Shown: positions 15,778 through 24,866 of the stretch, in pieces
How positions within the stretch are numbered: position 1 is the first letter of the stretch
Layout of the letters: each line of letters starts with the position of its first letter
NCBI RefSeq assembly: GCF_025685655.1
Contig: NZ_JAGSYG010000006.1
Location: 124,001 to 188,000 of the forward strand
Length of the DNA: 64,000 nucleotides
Source: Acidicapsa ligni
GTDB lineage: Bacteria > Acidobacteriota > Terriglobia > Terriglobales > Acidobacteriaceae
Direction: 5' to 3'
The notes under the pieces: generated by a model
The model's input: the letters and a program-made list of their open reading frames with translations, nothing else
Told to the model about the DNA's origin: nothing
The model's database searches: none
Translations under genes and position numbers: made by a program

Positions 15778-18195
15778 ATGGCTCTAAAAATCCGGCTTCC
15801 ACAATCGAGTAGAAAACAGGGATTGCGCAGCTTGCTGCTGCGAATCGTTGTTGTCGGCGTTGCGGTGGTGGCGATCGTTGTTTGTGTTGTGGGCGGCTAT
15901 TACTACTACCGCTATCAAGGCATTGTGGATGAGCGGCTGAAGCATCCGCTGTTTGCGACGACGGCGAAGATTTATGCTGCTCCGCGTGAGATTCGCCCGG
16001 GGCAGAAGCTCACGATTACTTCGATTGCAAATGAGCTGCGTGCAGCGGGCTACACGACGGATGGCGCGTCCAAATCGTCGCCGCTTGGTTCGTACGATGA
16101 GGGTGGATCGAGCGTTTCTGTACACCCTGGGCCGCAGAGTTATCACTCGCAGGATGGCGCGACGATTCACTTCAGCGATGGCAAGGTCGAATCGCTGATT
16201 GATGACAAGGGGCAGAGCCTTTCGAGCTATGAGCTGGAGCCTCTGCTGATTACCGGATTGAGCGAAGATGCGAACCGCACCAAGCGCAGGCTGCTCACGT
16301 TCGATGAGATTCCATCCAACCTGGTGCAGGCAGTGCTGGCGATTGAAGATCGTCGCTTCTTTGAGCACAGCGGCGTCAACTATGGCAGCATGGCTGGCTG
16401 GGCGTGGCATGACGTGGTGGGGGATCGCAAGCATCGCGGCGGTGCTTCTACTCTCACGATGCAACTGGCGAAGCTGCTGTTCTTATCGGATAACGGCACG
16501 ATCAAGTACAAGCTCATTCAGATCATGGTGGCGTTTAATCTTGAACATCGCTTCAACAAGAAGCAGATCTTTGAGATGTATGCGAACCAGATCAATCTTG
16601 GCCAGCAAGGCAGCTTTGCAATCGATGGTTTTGGCGAAGCGGCACAGGCTTATTTTGGCAAGGACGTGAAGCAGTTGAGCCTGTCGCAGTGCGCGATGCT
16701 GGCGGGCATTATTCAACGGCCGAATTACTTCAATCCATACAGGCATGCGGACCGCGTGATTGAGCGGCGCAACCTGGTGCTGGATTCGATGGTGGAAACG
16801 GGCGCGATCACGAAGGAACAGGCCGAACACGCGAAGGCGGAATCTCTGCATCTTTCGCAGCAGAGCGTGGATGCGAGCGAGGCTCCTTACTTTGTGGATC
16901 TGGTTCGCGAGCAACTTACTCAGAAGCTGGGTGAGCGGGACTTTAATCGCGAGGGCCTGCATATCTATACGTCGCTTGATCCGGACTTGCAGAGAGCAGC
17001 GAGTGCGGCGGTTGACAGCACAGTTCATGAGATTGATGAGCGTGTGGAGCGGCTGCATGCGAGGCGCATGAAGGCCGGTACTGCCAGTGCGAATGATGCT
17101 GTTACGTATCCGCAGATTGCGCTGGTGGCGCTTAATCCGCATACGGGACAGGTATTGGCGCTGGTGGGTGGACGCAACTATGGGTTGAGCCAGTTGAATC
17201 ATGCGGTTGCAAATCGGCCTACTGGTTCTATCTTCAAACCGTTTGTGTATGCGACGGCATTCAATACGGCGGTTGCGGGTACGATGTTGCCGGGACACGA
17301 TGGATTGTTTTCGCCGATCACGATGTTGAGCGATGAGCAGTCCACATACGAAGTTGGCGATAAGGAATATACACCGCGCAACTTTGAGGGTGAGTATCAC
17401 GATGAAGTCACGGCGCGCTTTGCGTTGCAGCGGTCGCTGAATAACGCAACGATCAGCCTCGCTTCGCTGGTGGGCTTTGATCAGGTGGCGGCGTTGGCGC
17501 GTTCGGCTGGTGTGAGGAGTGCGCGTGGGACGCCTTCGGTGGCGATTGGTTCGTATGCTGCTACTCCGATGGATATGGCCGGAGCTTATACGATTTTTGC
17601 CAATGGCGGTCTGCATATCGATCCGTGGCTGCTGGACAGTGTGCGTAGTTCTTCAGGCGATATGATCACGGATTATTCGCCGGTATCGAAGCAGATCTTG
17701 GATCCGCGTGTTGCCTATCTGACAACGAGCCTGCTGCAGAATGTGTTGAGTGGTGTGGGCACGGGCGCGGGAGTACGCAGCCGCGGATTCTATGCTCCTG
17801 CGGCGGGCAAAACGGGTACGAGCCATGATGCGTGGTTTGCCGGATATACCAGCAATCTGCTGTGCATTGTGTGGGTGGGCAACGACGATTACACGGACAT
17901 CAAGATCCAGGGTGCGGATGCGGCTGCGCCTATCTGGGGCGAGTTCATGAAGCGTGCGGTGGCGCTGCCACAGTATTCGGACACGCATGACTTCAATGCT
18001 CCGGAGGGCGTGCAGATTGTGGCTATCGACAAGACCTCGAATCTGCCTGTCGATAGTACTTGCCCGGACAATAGTTACAACGCGGCGTTCCTCGACGGTA
18101 CGGTGCCGCAGGATACTTGCGGACACCAGACGGATAAGCGGAATTTTATTCAAAAAATCTTTGGGCTGGGCGACAAGAAACCGTTACAGCCATAG
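15778..18195 (+). CDS. mrcB: Bifunctional penicillin-binding protein, PBP1B type
   Basis: This inner-membrane enzyme polymerises and cross-links peptidoglycan. The 805 residues run: basic head, one membrane helix (about 21-44), a UB2H-like region (about 60-155, KIYAAPREIRPGQKL), the GT51 glycosyltransferase with catalytic Glu190 in LAIEDRRFFEHSG and RGGASTLTMQLAK, and a transpeptidase domain with Ser484 in GSIFKPF, the SLN triad at 553-555 and KTGTS further on. The UB2H-like region points to PBP1B rather than PBP1A. The C-terminus is short with cysteines (TCPDN, DTCG). RBS-like GAGGAGG occurs just upstream of the ATG. Confidence 0.92.
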   Translation: MALKIRLPQSSRKQGLRSLLLRIVVVGVAVVAIVVCVVGGYYYYRYQGIVDERLKHPLFATTAKIYAAPREIRPGQKLTITSIANELRAAGYTTDGASKSSPLGSYDEGGSSVSVHPGPQSYHSQDGATIHFSDGKVESLIDDKGQSLSSYELEPLLITGLSEDANRTKRRLLTFDEIPSNLVQAVLAIEDRRFFEHSGVNYGSMAGWAWHDVVGDRKHRGGASTLTMQLAKLLFLSDNGTIKYKLIQIMVAFNLEHRFNKKQIFEMYANQINLGQQGSFAIDGFGEAAQAYFGKDVKQLSLSQCAMLAGIIQRPNYFNPYRHADRVIERRNLVLDSMVETGAITKEQAEHAKAESLHLSQQSVDASEAPYFVDLVREQLTQKLGERDFNREGLHIYTSLDPDLQRAASAAVDSTVHEIDERVERLHARRMKAGTASANDAVTYPQIALVALNPHTGQVLALVGGRNYGLSQLNHAVANRPTGSIFKPFVYATAFNTAVAGTMLPGHDGLFSPITMLSDEQSTYEVGDKEYTPRNFEGEYHDEVTARFALQRSLNNATISLASLVGFDQVAALARSAGVRSARGTPSVAIGSYAATPMDMAGAYTIFANGGLHIDPWLLDSVRSSSGDMITDYSPVSKQILDPRVAYLTTSLLQNVLSGVGTGAGVRSRGFYAPAAGKTGTSHDAWFAGYTSNLLCIVWVGNDDYTDIKIQGADAAAPIWGEFMKRAVALPQYSDTHDFNAPEGVQIVAIDKTSNLPVDSTCPDNSYNAAFLDGTVPQDTCGHQTDKRNFIQKIFGLGDKKPLQP

Positions 18196-18244
18196 CTCCT
18201 CGCATAAACTTGTGAGGACTGAAAAATCTGAAATGGAGTTTGAG

Positions 18245-18640
18245 ATGATCACACTGAAAGATGCAAAGCGCATTATTGAAGCCGCAGAAAAGAAGGCGGT
18301 AGAGATTGGCCAGCCGATGAACATTGCTGTTGCCGATGCCGGTGGCAACCTGATTTCACATGCGCGCATGGATGGCGCATGGCTGGGCAGCATCGATATT
18401 TCAATCAAGAAGGCTTACACTTCGCGCGCGTTTGATATTGCGACGAAGGACCTGGCGACGCACTCGCAGTCGGGCGGCCAGTTCTTTGGTATTCATGCTT
18501 CGAACGATGGCAAGATCATGATCTTTGCCGGCGGGATTCCGCTGAAGGTCGATGGCAAGGTTGTTGGTGCTATCGGTGTGAGTGGTGGTTCGGGCGATCA
18601 GGATCATGCTGTGGCTGAGGCTGGGGCTGCTGCGCTGTAG
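18245..18640 (+). CDS. GlcG/HbpS family protein
   Basis: The 131-residue protein begins ITLKDAKRIIEAAEKKAVEI and has the family motifs MNIAVADAGGNLISHARMDG, SIDISIKKAYTS, and the C-terminal GGIPLKVDGKVVGAIGVSGG. This profilin-like fold is found in HbpS, a haem-binding sensor protein, and in GlcG of glycolate loci; many members are of unknown role. I chose the ATG at 18245 because GGAG lies six bases before it; an ATG at 18233 would add four residues. It is 49 bases after the PBP gene and may share its transcript. No two-component partner is adjacent. Confidence 0.85.
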   Translation: MITLKDAKRIIEAAEKKAVEIGQPMNIAVADAGGNLISHARMDGAWLGSIDISIKKAYTSRAFDIATKDLATHSQSGGQFFGIHASNDGKIMIFAGGIPLKVDGKVVGAIGVSGGSGDQDHAVAEAGAAAL

Positions 18641-18678
18641 GAACTAGCAATTTTGGTTTTTTGCAGGAATGAGAAAGG

Positions 18679-18713
18679 AAAGTGGCAAGTCGATTATTTC
18701 GATTTGCCACTTT
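18679..18713. terminator. Bidirectional terminator overlapping the nei stop codon
   Basis: aaagtggcaa (18679-18688) pairs with ttgccacttt (18704-18713), extended inward by tcga/tcga with one wobble. A T-rich tract follows on the plus strand (tttttctttt). The nei stop codon at 18694-18696 lies inside the hairpin. Confidence 0.8.
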
Positions 18714-19593
18714 TTCTTTTGGGTAAGACTTCTTCGGATTCAACTGCGGGATTGAGTTCAGGTAGAGGCTGGCAGGTGGGGCACCAGTAGGTGCTTCTTG
18801 CGTCGGGGCCTTGTACGATTCGCTGGATCAGCGCTCCGCAATTGCGACAGGGTTTGCCTTTGCGCCTGTAGACCCAGAGGCCTGCGTCGGGATCGGCGTT
18901 TTGGGTGGTGCGGCGATGACCGCCTTCGCGGGTGACGATGCGGTCGCTGGAGTCTTCAAGTACATTTGCAGCGAGCAGGCGTTGTGCGGTTGCGATTATC
19001 TCCTGTGCCTGTTTGGGAGACAGCCTTCCGACTTTGCAGAATGGGCTTAGCTTGAGCACGAAACAGATCTCGGACTTGAAGACGTTGCCGATGCCTGCCA
19101 TTACTCCCTGGTTGAGAAGCACGTTGGCGAGCTCTTCGTCGGGATGATCCTGGAGCCTTTGCAGGGCGGCCTTTGCATCAAACGTTGTGCCGAGTACATC
19201 GCGGTCGGTATTCGGAATCTTGCGATCTCTGAGGAGCGATTGTGCGGTATGCATTCGCGCTACGGGGACACGAAAGCCGACTGCTACATACTCCGCGGTT
19301 TCGATTACGATGCGAGCGTTGCTTGGACGATCCTGCCAGGGTTCACCGGGGCGATAGATGTGCCAGCTTCCGCTCATGAGCATGTGGGTGGCTAGAATTG
19401 CTCCGCTTGAGAAATGAATCAGCAGCCACTTTCCGCGTGACTCAGCCTGGGTGATGGTCTGACCTGCGAATGGGTTGTTGTCATTGGCGAGGGCCAGTTG
19501 TGCGTAGCTGCTTTCAAAGCGGGTGATGGTCTTGCCGGTGAGGGCTCGACCGAGAGTGCGGGCGGTGCGGAAGATTGTGTCGCCTTCGGGCAT
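18694..19593 (-). CDS. nei: Fpg/Nei family DNA glycosylase (Nei2-like)
   Basis: The enzyme removes oxidised bases and cuts the abasic site. The 299-residue protein begins MPEGDT, giving the Pro2 nucleophile and Glu3 typical of Nei-type members. It has the helix-two-turn-helix (LLNQGVMAGIGNVFKSE) and a C-terminal zinc finger (CRNCGALIQRIVQ and YWCPTC). It lies 61 bases after lhr on the same strand; a similar lhr-nei neighbourhood is known in mycobacteria, which suggests a shared DNA repair role. Confidence 0.92.
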   Translation of the reverse strand: MPEGDTIFRTARTLGRALTGKTITRFESSYAQLALANDNNPFAGQTITQAESRGKWLLIHFSSGAILATHMLMSGSWHIYRPGEPWQDRPSNARIVIETAEYVAVGFRVPVARMHTAQSLLRDRKIPNTDRDVLGTTFDAKAALQRLQDHPDEELANVLLNQGVMAGIGNVFKSEICFVLKLSPFCKVGRLSPKQAQEIIATAQRLLAANVLEDSSDRIVTREGGHRRTTQNADPDAGLWVYRRKGKPCRNCGALIQRIVQGPDARSTYWCPTCQPLPELNPAVESEEVLPKRKSGKSK

Positions 19594-19654
19594 GGCTTCC
19601 TCGTTGGCTTGCTTTATTGGGCTTGCCTGCAGATTAGATGCGAGGAGCTGTTTC

Positions 19655-22600
19655 TCAGTCGGGGAGGGTTAGCGGTGGTCGGTTTTTGGCTGCTTCTTCG
19701 GGCGTGGGGCGCGATGGTTGCCGGTTGGCGTAACTGGTTCCGGGGGACAGGCTGGCGGCTCTTCGCAGGTGCATGCCTAGCGGGCCGGGATGGAAGCCTG
19801 CATTCTGGAGTGGTTTGAGCATGGGGTGGATGGCTACGGCCAGGCCGTTGATGGTGCTGATGAGGTAGCCGCTAGTGTGGCTGCCTGATTGATCGCTTTG
19901 CAGGCGGGTCTGGCCGAGTACGGCGAGGAAGTGCGCCAGGCCTTCGGCGACGTGGGTGCGCTCGGGTTCATCGGGTGGAAGGAAGATGAGCAGGTTGGGG
20001 TTGCCACGGCGGAGCCAGGCTACGAGGCGTCCGTTGCAGAGAACGACCTGGGCGTAGGCGGCGCGGGTTAGCTGGCGCGGGGCTGTTTCGCTGTCTTCTG
20101 CCTCGGCTGGCAGTTCGGGCCATTTCAACGTTGAGCCGTAGGGGTTGCCGGGATCGGTGGCGGCGAGCAGGACGAATTCCGGTTTTTCGGGTCGCGCGTC
20201 GGTACGCAGAGAGCGGAGAAGATCGACGGCGGCGGGCAGGGCGAACTGCGTTGCTCCGAGGCCTGCGACGAAGTAGCCGCGGCGGATGCGTCCGCTCTCT
20301 TCGAGGGCTTTGAGGATGGGATAAATTGCGCTGAAACCGCCTACGATGTTTTCGGCTGCGGCGGCTTCGCGAAGGAGAACGCCGTAGCGGTTGAGGAGTT
20401 GCAGGGCGAGGGCGTGGGTGGCTTCTGTGCTGCTAGGCAAGCTGCTCTCGGGAACTAAAGCCCTCGTCGATTCCGGTTTTTTGATGTACGAGGTGGAGTC
20501 CGCATCCGCCAGAAGGCCGGGGGTCGGCGCGTTGAGTTTTACGGCGACTTGCTGCATGGCTTTGCGGCTGTCGATCAGCGACCAACGGCCCTGGGCTGTG
20601 GCTGGGGTGGTTCGACGGGAGCGGAAAGCGGCTCTTTGCTGGCTGCTGCTGTGCTGCTTGCGATTGCCACGCGAGGACGATTCCTGACGGGTGATGTAGG
20701 CGCGCAGGGGATGCAGCGAGTCGTTGGTGACGAGACCGCGCCAGACGAGACTCCAGAGGGCGTCGAGAGATTCGCCGGGGTAGCCGCCGCCTACGGCTTC
20801 GTGCATCTGGGTGAAGAAGCTGGCGCCGCTTTGTTTGAGGACGATGAGGAGCTTTTCTTCGCGGTCGGTCATTGGCGTGATGTTCGGGCGAGGGATGGCG
20901 AGGAGCGGGAGCTTGTCGGCGAGGTAGAGGGCGATGCGGCCATCGCGTTCGCCGAGGGGCTCAACGCCGGTCCAGGCGATTTCTCCGGCGGCTATGAGGG
21001 TGTCGAGGTCGCTGGGCTGGTAGTTGGCGATTCTTGCGGGGAGGATGGCGGTTTCAAGAAGCGATGCGGCGATGGGTGCGCCCTGAAGGGCTTCGACGAC
21101 ATCGAGCAGGGCGTCCATACCTCGACGGGGAGTGAGCAGGCCTTGCCAGTGGGTGAGAAAGCGCGCGAGGGTTTGCTGCTCGACGGGCTCTACTTCTTTG
21201 CGCAGTTTGGCGAGGGATTTGCGGCGAATGAGGCGAAGGATTTCCGAATCGCACCACTCGCGATGGAGACCACCGGGCCGGAAGCCGCCCTCGACGATGC
21301 GGTTCTCCAGGGTGAGTTGATGCAGGACTTGTTCGACGTGGCCGGGGTCGAGGGCGAAGCGGGCGGCTACCTCCGGCAGGGTGAACGGGCCGTGGGTGCG
21401 GGCGTAGCGGCGGATGAGTTCGAGGACGGGCTGCTCTACCGATGCCAGGAGTGCTGTGGGAATGCCGGGAGGTAACGGGATGCCGAGGCCGTCTCGGTAG
21501 CGGGCTGCGTCTTCGATGGCGATGATGCGCTTTTCGCCTGCGATGCGGAGTTCGAGAAGACGGCGGGCGCGGATGAGGCGGTCGAGTTCGTCGAGGAGTT
21601 TTGGCGTTGTAATACGGACTGCGATCTCGTTCCGATTGAGGTCGCCGAGGCGCAGCATGAGGTCGTGGAGTCCGTCTGCGTTGCGGGCTTTGTAGGGATC
21701 GATGAGACATTGCTGCTGCTCCTCGATCTCGGCCATGGCATCGCCGTCGAGGAGTTCGCGGAGGTCTGCTTCGCCGAGCAATTCGCGGAGCTGATCCTGA
21801 TCGATGGTGAGGGCCTGAGCGCGGCGTTCGGCTAAGGGAGCGTCGCCGTCGTAGAGGAAATTGGCCACGTAACTGAAGAGAAGCGAGGATGCGAATGGCG
21901 ACGGGGTGCGGGTTTCGACGACGTGGACGCGAAGCTGGCGCTGCTCGATGGCGCGCAGGGTTTCAATGAGTGCGGGCATGTCGAAGACGTCGCGGAGACA
22001 TTCGCGATAGGCCTCTAAAAGCATGGGAAATGCGGGATAGCGTGAGGCAACGCTCAGTAGATCGTAGGCGCGTTTGCGCTGCTGCCAGAGCGGGGCGCGG
22101 CCATCGGCGCGGCGGCGTGGAAGCAGGAGCGCGCGGCCTGCGGCCTCGCGGAATCTTCCGGCAAAGAGGGCGGTGCTGCCTAGCTGGCGGAGGACGAGTT
22201 GCATGACTTCGCTGGACTCGACCATGAACCAGTCGGTGGTGGGTGGTTCGTCGGAGTCGGGGAAGCGGAGAACGAAGCCGTCGTCGCCCCAGAGGGTTTC
22301 GACATCGGGACCGCCTGCGGCGCGGATGCGGGCTGAAACGGCCATAGCCCAGGGGATGTGAATGCGGCTGCCGAAGGGAGTGAGTACGCAGACGCGCCAG
22401 TCGCCGAGTTCGTCACGGACGCGTTCGATAACGATGTTGCGATCGTCGGAGACCTGGCCGGTGGCTTCTTCCTGGTCGGCGAGGAACCGCATGAGATTTT
22501 CAGCGGCTCCGGGGTCGAGATCGTGATCGGTGACGAGCCGTGTGAGCGCGGCGGGGAGAGGCATGGCGCGGAGTTCGCGGACCATGGCTCCAATGCGACG

Positions 22601-24721
22601 TCCGAATTCGAGTGGACGGCCAGGGCCTTCACCTTTCCAGAACGGCATCTTGCCGGGTTCGCCGGGGGCGGGTGAAACGAGGACGCGGTCGTGGGTGATT
22701 TCGTCGATGCGCCAACTGGTTGCGCCGAGGATGAAGGTTTCGCCGGGACGGCTCTCGAAGACCATCTCTTCATCGAGTTCGCCGACACGGAGGGATTTGC
22801 CTTCGCTGTTGGAGAGAAAGACGCCGTAGAGACCGCGGTCGGGGATGGTTCCGGCATTGAGGATGGCGAGCCTTGCCGCGCCCTGACGAGCGGTGATGAC
22901 GTTGCGGATGCGGTCCCAGGTGAGGCGCGGGCGTAGTTCGGCGAATTCGTCGGAGGGATAACGACCGGCGAGCAGGTCGAGGACTCCTTCAAAGACGGTG
23001 CGGGTGAGCCCGCCAAATGGAGCGGCGCTGCGAACGATGCGGAAGAGTTCGTCGAAGGGAATTTCGAAGCCGGGTTGCGCTTCTTCTTCCTGGGCGACTT
23101 CGTCGAATTCTGCGAAGAGACGGCTGCTTGCGAGAGAGGTGGCGGATTGTTTTGCAGTCTTGCGCTTTGGTTTTTCGGGTGGAGGCAGATTGGGTGGGCG
23201 CGCGACTATCGCGACCATCTGCTGGCAGAGGACATCGAGCGGGTTGCGCGGAAAGCGCGTGGACTCGATGTGGACCTCGTGCATGGCGCGGGTCATGGCG
23301 GCGCAGGCGATGAGGTCGGCACGGTATTTGGGAAAGAGAATGCCTTCGCTGATGGCTCCTACGGAGTGACCTGCGCGGCCGATGCGCTGCATACCGCTGG
23401 CGACGGAGGGCGGCGCTTCGATCTGGATGACGAGATCGACGGCGCCCATGTCGATGCCGAGTTCGAGCGTGGAGGTGGCGCAGAGGCCGCGGAGCTGTCC
23501 GGCTTTGAGTTGCTCTTCGATGATGCTGCGCTGGGCGGCGGCGAGAGAGCCGTGGTGGGCGCGGACGATCTCTTCGCCGGCGAGTTCATTCAACGCGCCG
23601 GCGAGCCGCTCGGCGACCTGGCGGCTGTTGACGAAGAGGATGGTGGAGGTGCGTTCGCGAATGATTTCGAGGAGACGCGGGTGGATTGCATTCCAAATGG
23701 AGACACGTTTGGGGCCTTGTGAGGCTGGACCGGAGGGGATTTCCTCCTGCTGGCCGAGGCGTGCCATGTCTTCGACGGGCACCTCGATGTGGAGCTTGAG
23801 TTGCTTGGGGGCGCTGGCGTTGACGATGGTTACGGGGCGGTAGCGGATGCTGGTGGTTTCGACGATGTCGGCGGACCAGGAGGCTTCTTCGGGGACTTGA
23901 ACGCCGTCGAGGATGTCGATGTTGACTGGGTTGACTGGGCCTGGAAGCGTGGCCGGGAGTTCGACGGGAACGTCTACTCCGCCGAGGAAGCGAGCTACTT
24001 CTTCGAGTGGGCGCTGCGTTGCTGAAAGGCCGATGCGCTGGATGGGGCGTTTGGTCAGGGCTTGCAGGCGCTCCAGTGAGAGCGCCATGTGCGCGCCTCG
24101 CTTGGTGGGGACGAGAGCGTGGATTTCGTCGATGATGACGGTGTCTACTGTGCGGAGCGACTCGGAGGCCTGCGAGGTCAGCAGCAGGTAGAGAGACTCG
24201 GGCGTGGTGATGAGGATTTCAGATGGGGTGCGGCGGAAACGGGCTCGCTCCTTTTGCGTGGTGTCGCCGGTGCGGATGCTGATCTCAGGATCGTGGACGG
24301 GGACGCCCATGCGCCGGGCCATGTTGGCGATTCCGGCGAGGGGTGAGCGCAGGTTGCGTTCCACATCGACGGCGAGCGCTTTGAGCGGAGAAATGTAGAT
24401 GATGCGGCAGCCGGGAGTGGCCGGTGGGGCCTGGAGCATCAGCCGATCGAGGCACCAGAGGAATGCGGTCAGCGTCTTGCCCGTGCCGGTGGGCGCGAGG
24501 ATCAGGGTGCTTTCGCCACGCGCGATGGCGGGCCAGCCGAGGCGTTGCGGGGCGGTGGGCTCTTCGAAGACTTCGCGGAACCAGCGTTCGGTGACGGGAT
24601 GAAAGCTGGTGAAGGGATTTGAGGATTTGGGGAGATGCGGTTCTTCAGGGAGATGCGGTTTGCGGGGCGCTGCAGTTTTCTCTACAGGCGCGGGTTTCGA
24701 GATGGGTTTACGGGGGGCCAT
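19655..24721 (-). CDS. lhr: Lhr-type ATP-dependent DNA helicase, full length
   Basis: Lhr is a very large superfamily 2 helicase that moves 3' to 5' on single-stranded DNA and is tied to DNA repair. The 1688-residue protein has Walker A APTGTGKT at 76-83, the Walker B box DEIH at 198-201, motif VI region IGRAGH near residue 450, then the winged-helix and Lhr-specific core, and a long C-terminal extension as in full-length bacterial Lhr. Before the core is a Pro/Lys-rich head of about 35 residues. A low-complexity Ser/Arg/Gln stretch (around SSRGNRKQHSSSQQRAAFRS) is probably a linker. It precedes nei. Confidence 0.93.
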   Translation of the reverse strand: MAPRKPISKPAPVEKTAAPRKPHLPEEPHLPKSSNPFTSFHPVTERWFREVFEEPTAPQRLGWPAIARGESTLILAPTGTGKTLTAFLWCLDRLMLQAPPATPGCRIIYISPLKALAVDVERNLRSPLAGIANMARRMGVPVHDPEISIRTGDTTQKERARFRRTPSEILITTPESLYLLLTSQASESLRTVDTVIIDEIHALVPTKRGAHMALSLERLQALTKRPIQRIGLSATQRPLEEVARFLGGVDVPVELPATLPGPVNPVNIDILDGVQVPEEASWSADIVETTSIRYRPVTIVNASAPKQLKLHIEVPVEDMARLGQQEEIPSGPASQGPKRVSIWNAIHPRLLEIIRERTSTILFVNSRQVAERLAGALNELAGEEIVRAHHGSLAAAQRSIIEEQLKAGQLRGLCATSTLELGIDMGAVDLVIQIEAPPSVASGMQRIGRAGHSVGAISEGILFPKYRADLIACAAMTRAMHEVHIESTRFPRNPLDVLCQQMVAIVARPPNLPPPEKPKRKTAKQSATSLASSRLFAEFDEVAQEEEAQPGFEIPFDELFRIVRSAAPFGGLTRTVFEGVLDLLAGRYPSDEFAELRPRLTWDRIRNVITARQGAARLAILNAGTIPDRGLYGVFLSNSEGKSLRVGELDEEMVFESRPGETFILGATSWRIDEITHDRVLVSPAPGEPGKMPFWKGEGPGRPLEFGRRIGAMVRELRAMPLPAALTRLVTDHDLDPGAAENLMRFLADQEEATGQVSDDRNIVIERVRDELGDWRVCVLTPFGSRIHIPWAMAVSARIRAAGGPDVETLWGDDGFVLRFPDSDEPPTTDWFMVESSEVMQLVLRQLGSTALFAGRFREAAGRALLLPRRRADGRAPLWQQRKRAYDLLSVASRYPAFPMLLEAYRECLRDVFDMPALIETLRAIEQRQLRVHVVETRTPSPFASSLLFSYVANFLYDGDAPLAERRAQALTIDQDQLRELLGEADLRELLDGDAMAEIEEQQQCLIDPYKARNADGLHDLMLRLGDLNRNEIAVRITTPKLLDELDRLIRARRLLELRIAGEKRIIAIEDAARYRDGLGIPLPPGIPTALLASVEQPVLELIRRYARTHGPFTLPEVAARFALDPGHVEQVLHQLTLENRIVEGGFRPGGLHREWCDSEILRLIRRKSLAKLRKEVEPVEQQTLARFLTHWQGLLTPRRGMDALLDVVEALQGAPIAASLLETAILPARIANYQPSDLDTLIAAGEIAWTGVEPLGERDGRIALYLADKLPLLAIPRPNITPMTDREEKLLIVLKQSGASFFTQMHEAVGGGYPGESLDALWSLVWRGLVTNDSLHPLRAYITRQESSSRGNRKQHSSSQQRAAFRSRRTTPATAQGRWSLIDSRKAMQQVAVKLNAPTPGLLADADSTSYIKKPESTRALVPESSLPSSTEATHALALQLLNRYGVLLREAAAAENIVGGFSAIYPILKALEESGRIRRGYFVAGLGATQFALPAAVDLLRSLRTDARPEKPEFVLLAATDPGNPYGSTLKWPELPAEAEDSETAPRQLTRAAYAQVVLCNGRLVAWLRRGNPNLLIFLPPDEPERTHVAEGLAHFLAVLGQTRLQSDQSGSHTSGYLISTINGLAVAIHPMLKPLQNAGFHPGPLGMHLRRAASLSPGTSYANRQPSRPTPEEAAKNRPPLTLPD

Positions 24722-24866
24722 GCTTCTATCTCAGGATAGTGCCTGATGGGAGGATCGGCGCGATGCAAAATGGATCATCGAATCAATGAATGAATCCATG
24801 AATCATCCGGCATGGATCATCCGGCATCGGAATAAGAAGCAACCTGGAGATCTGTATTCTGGGGAG

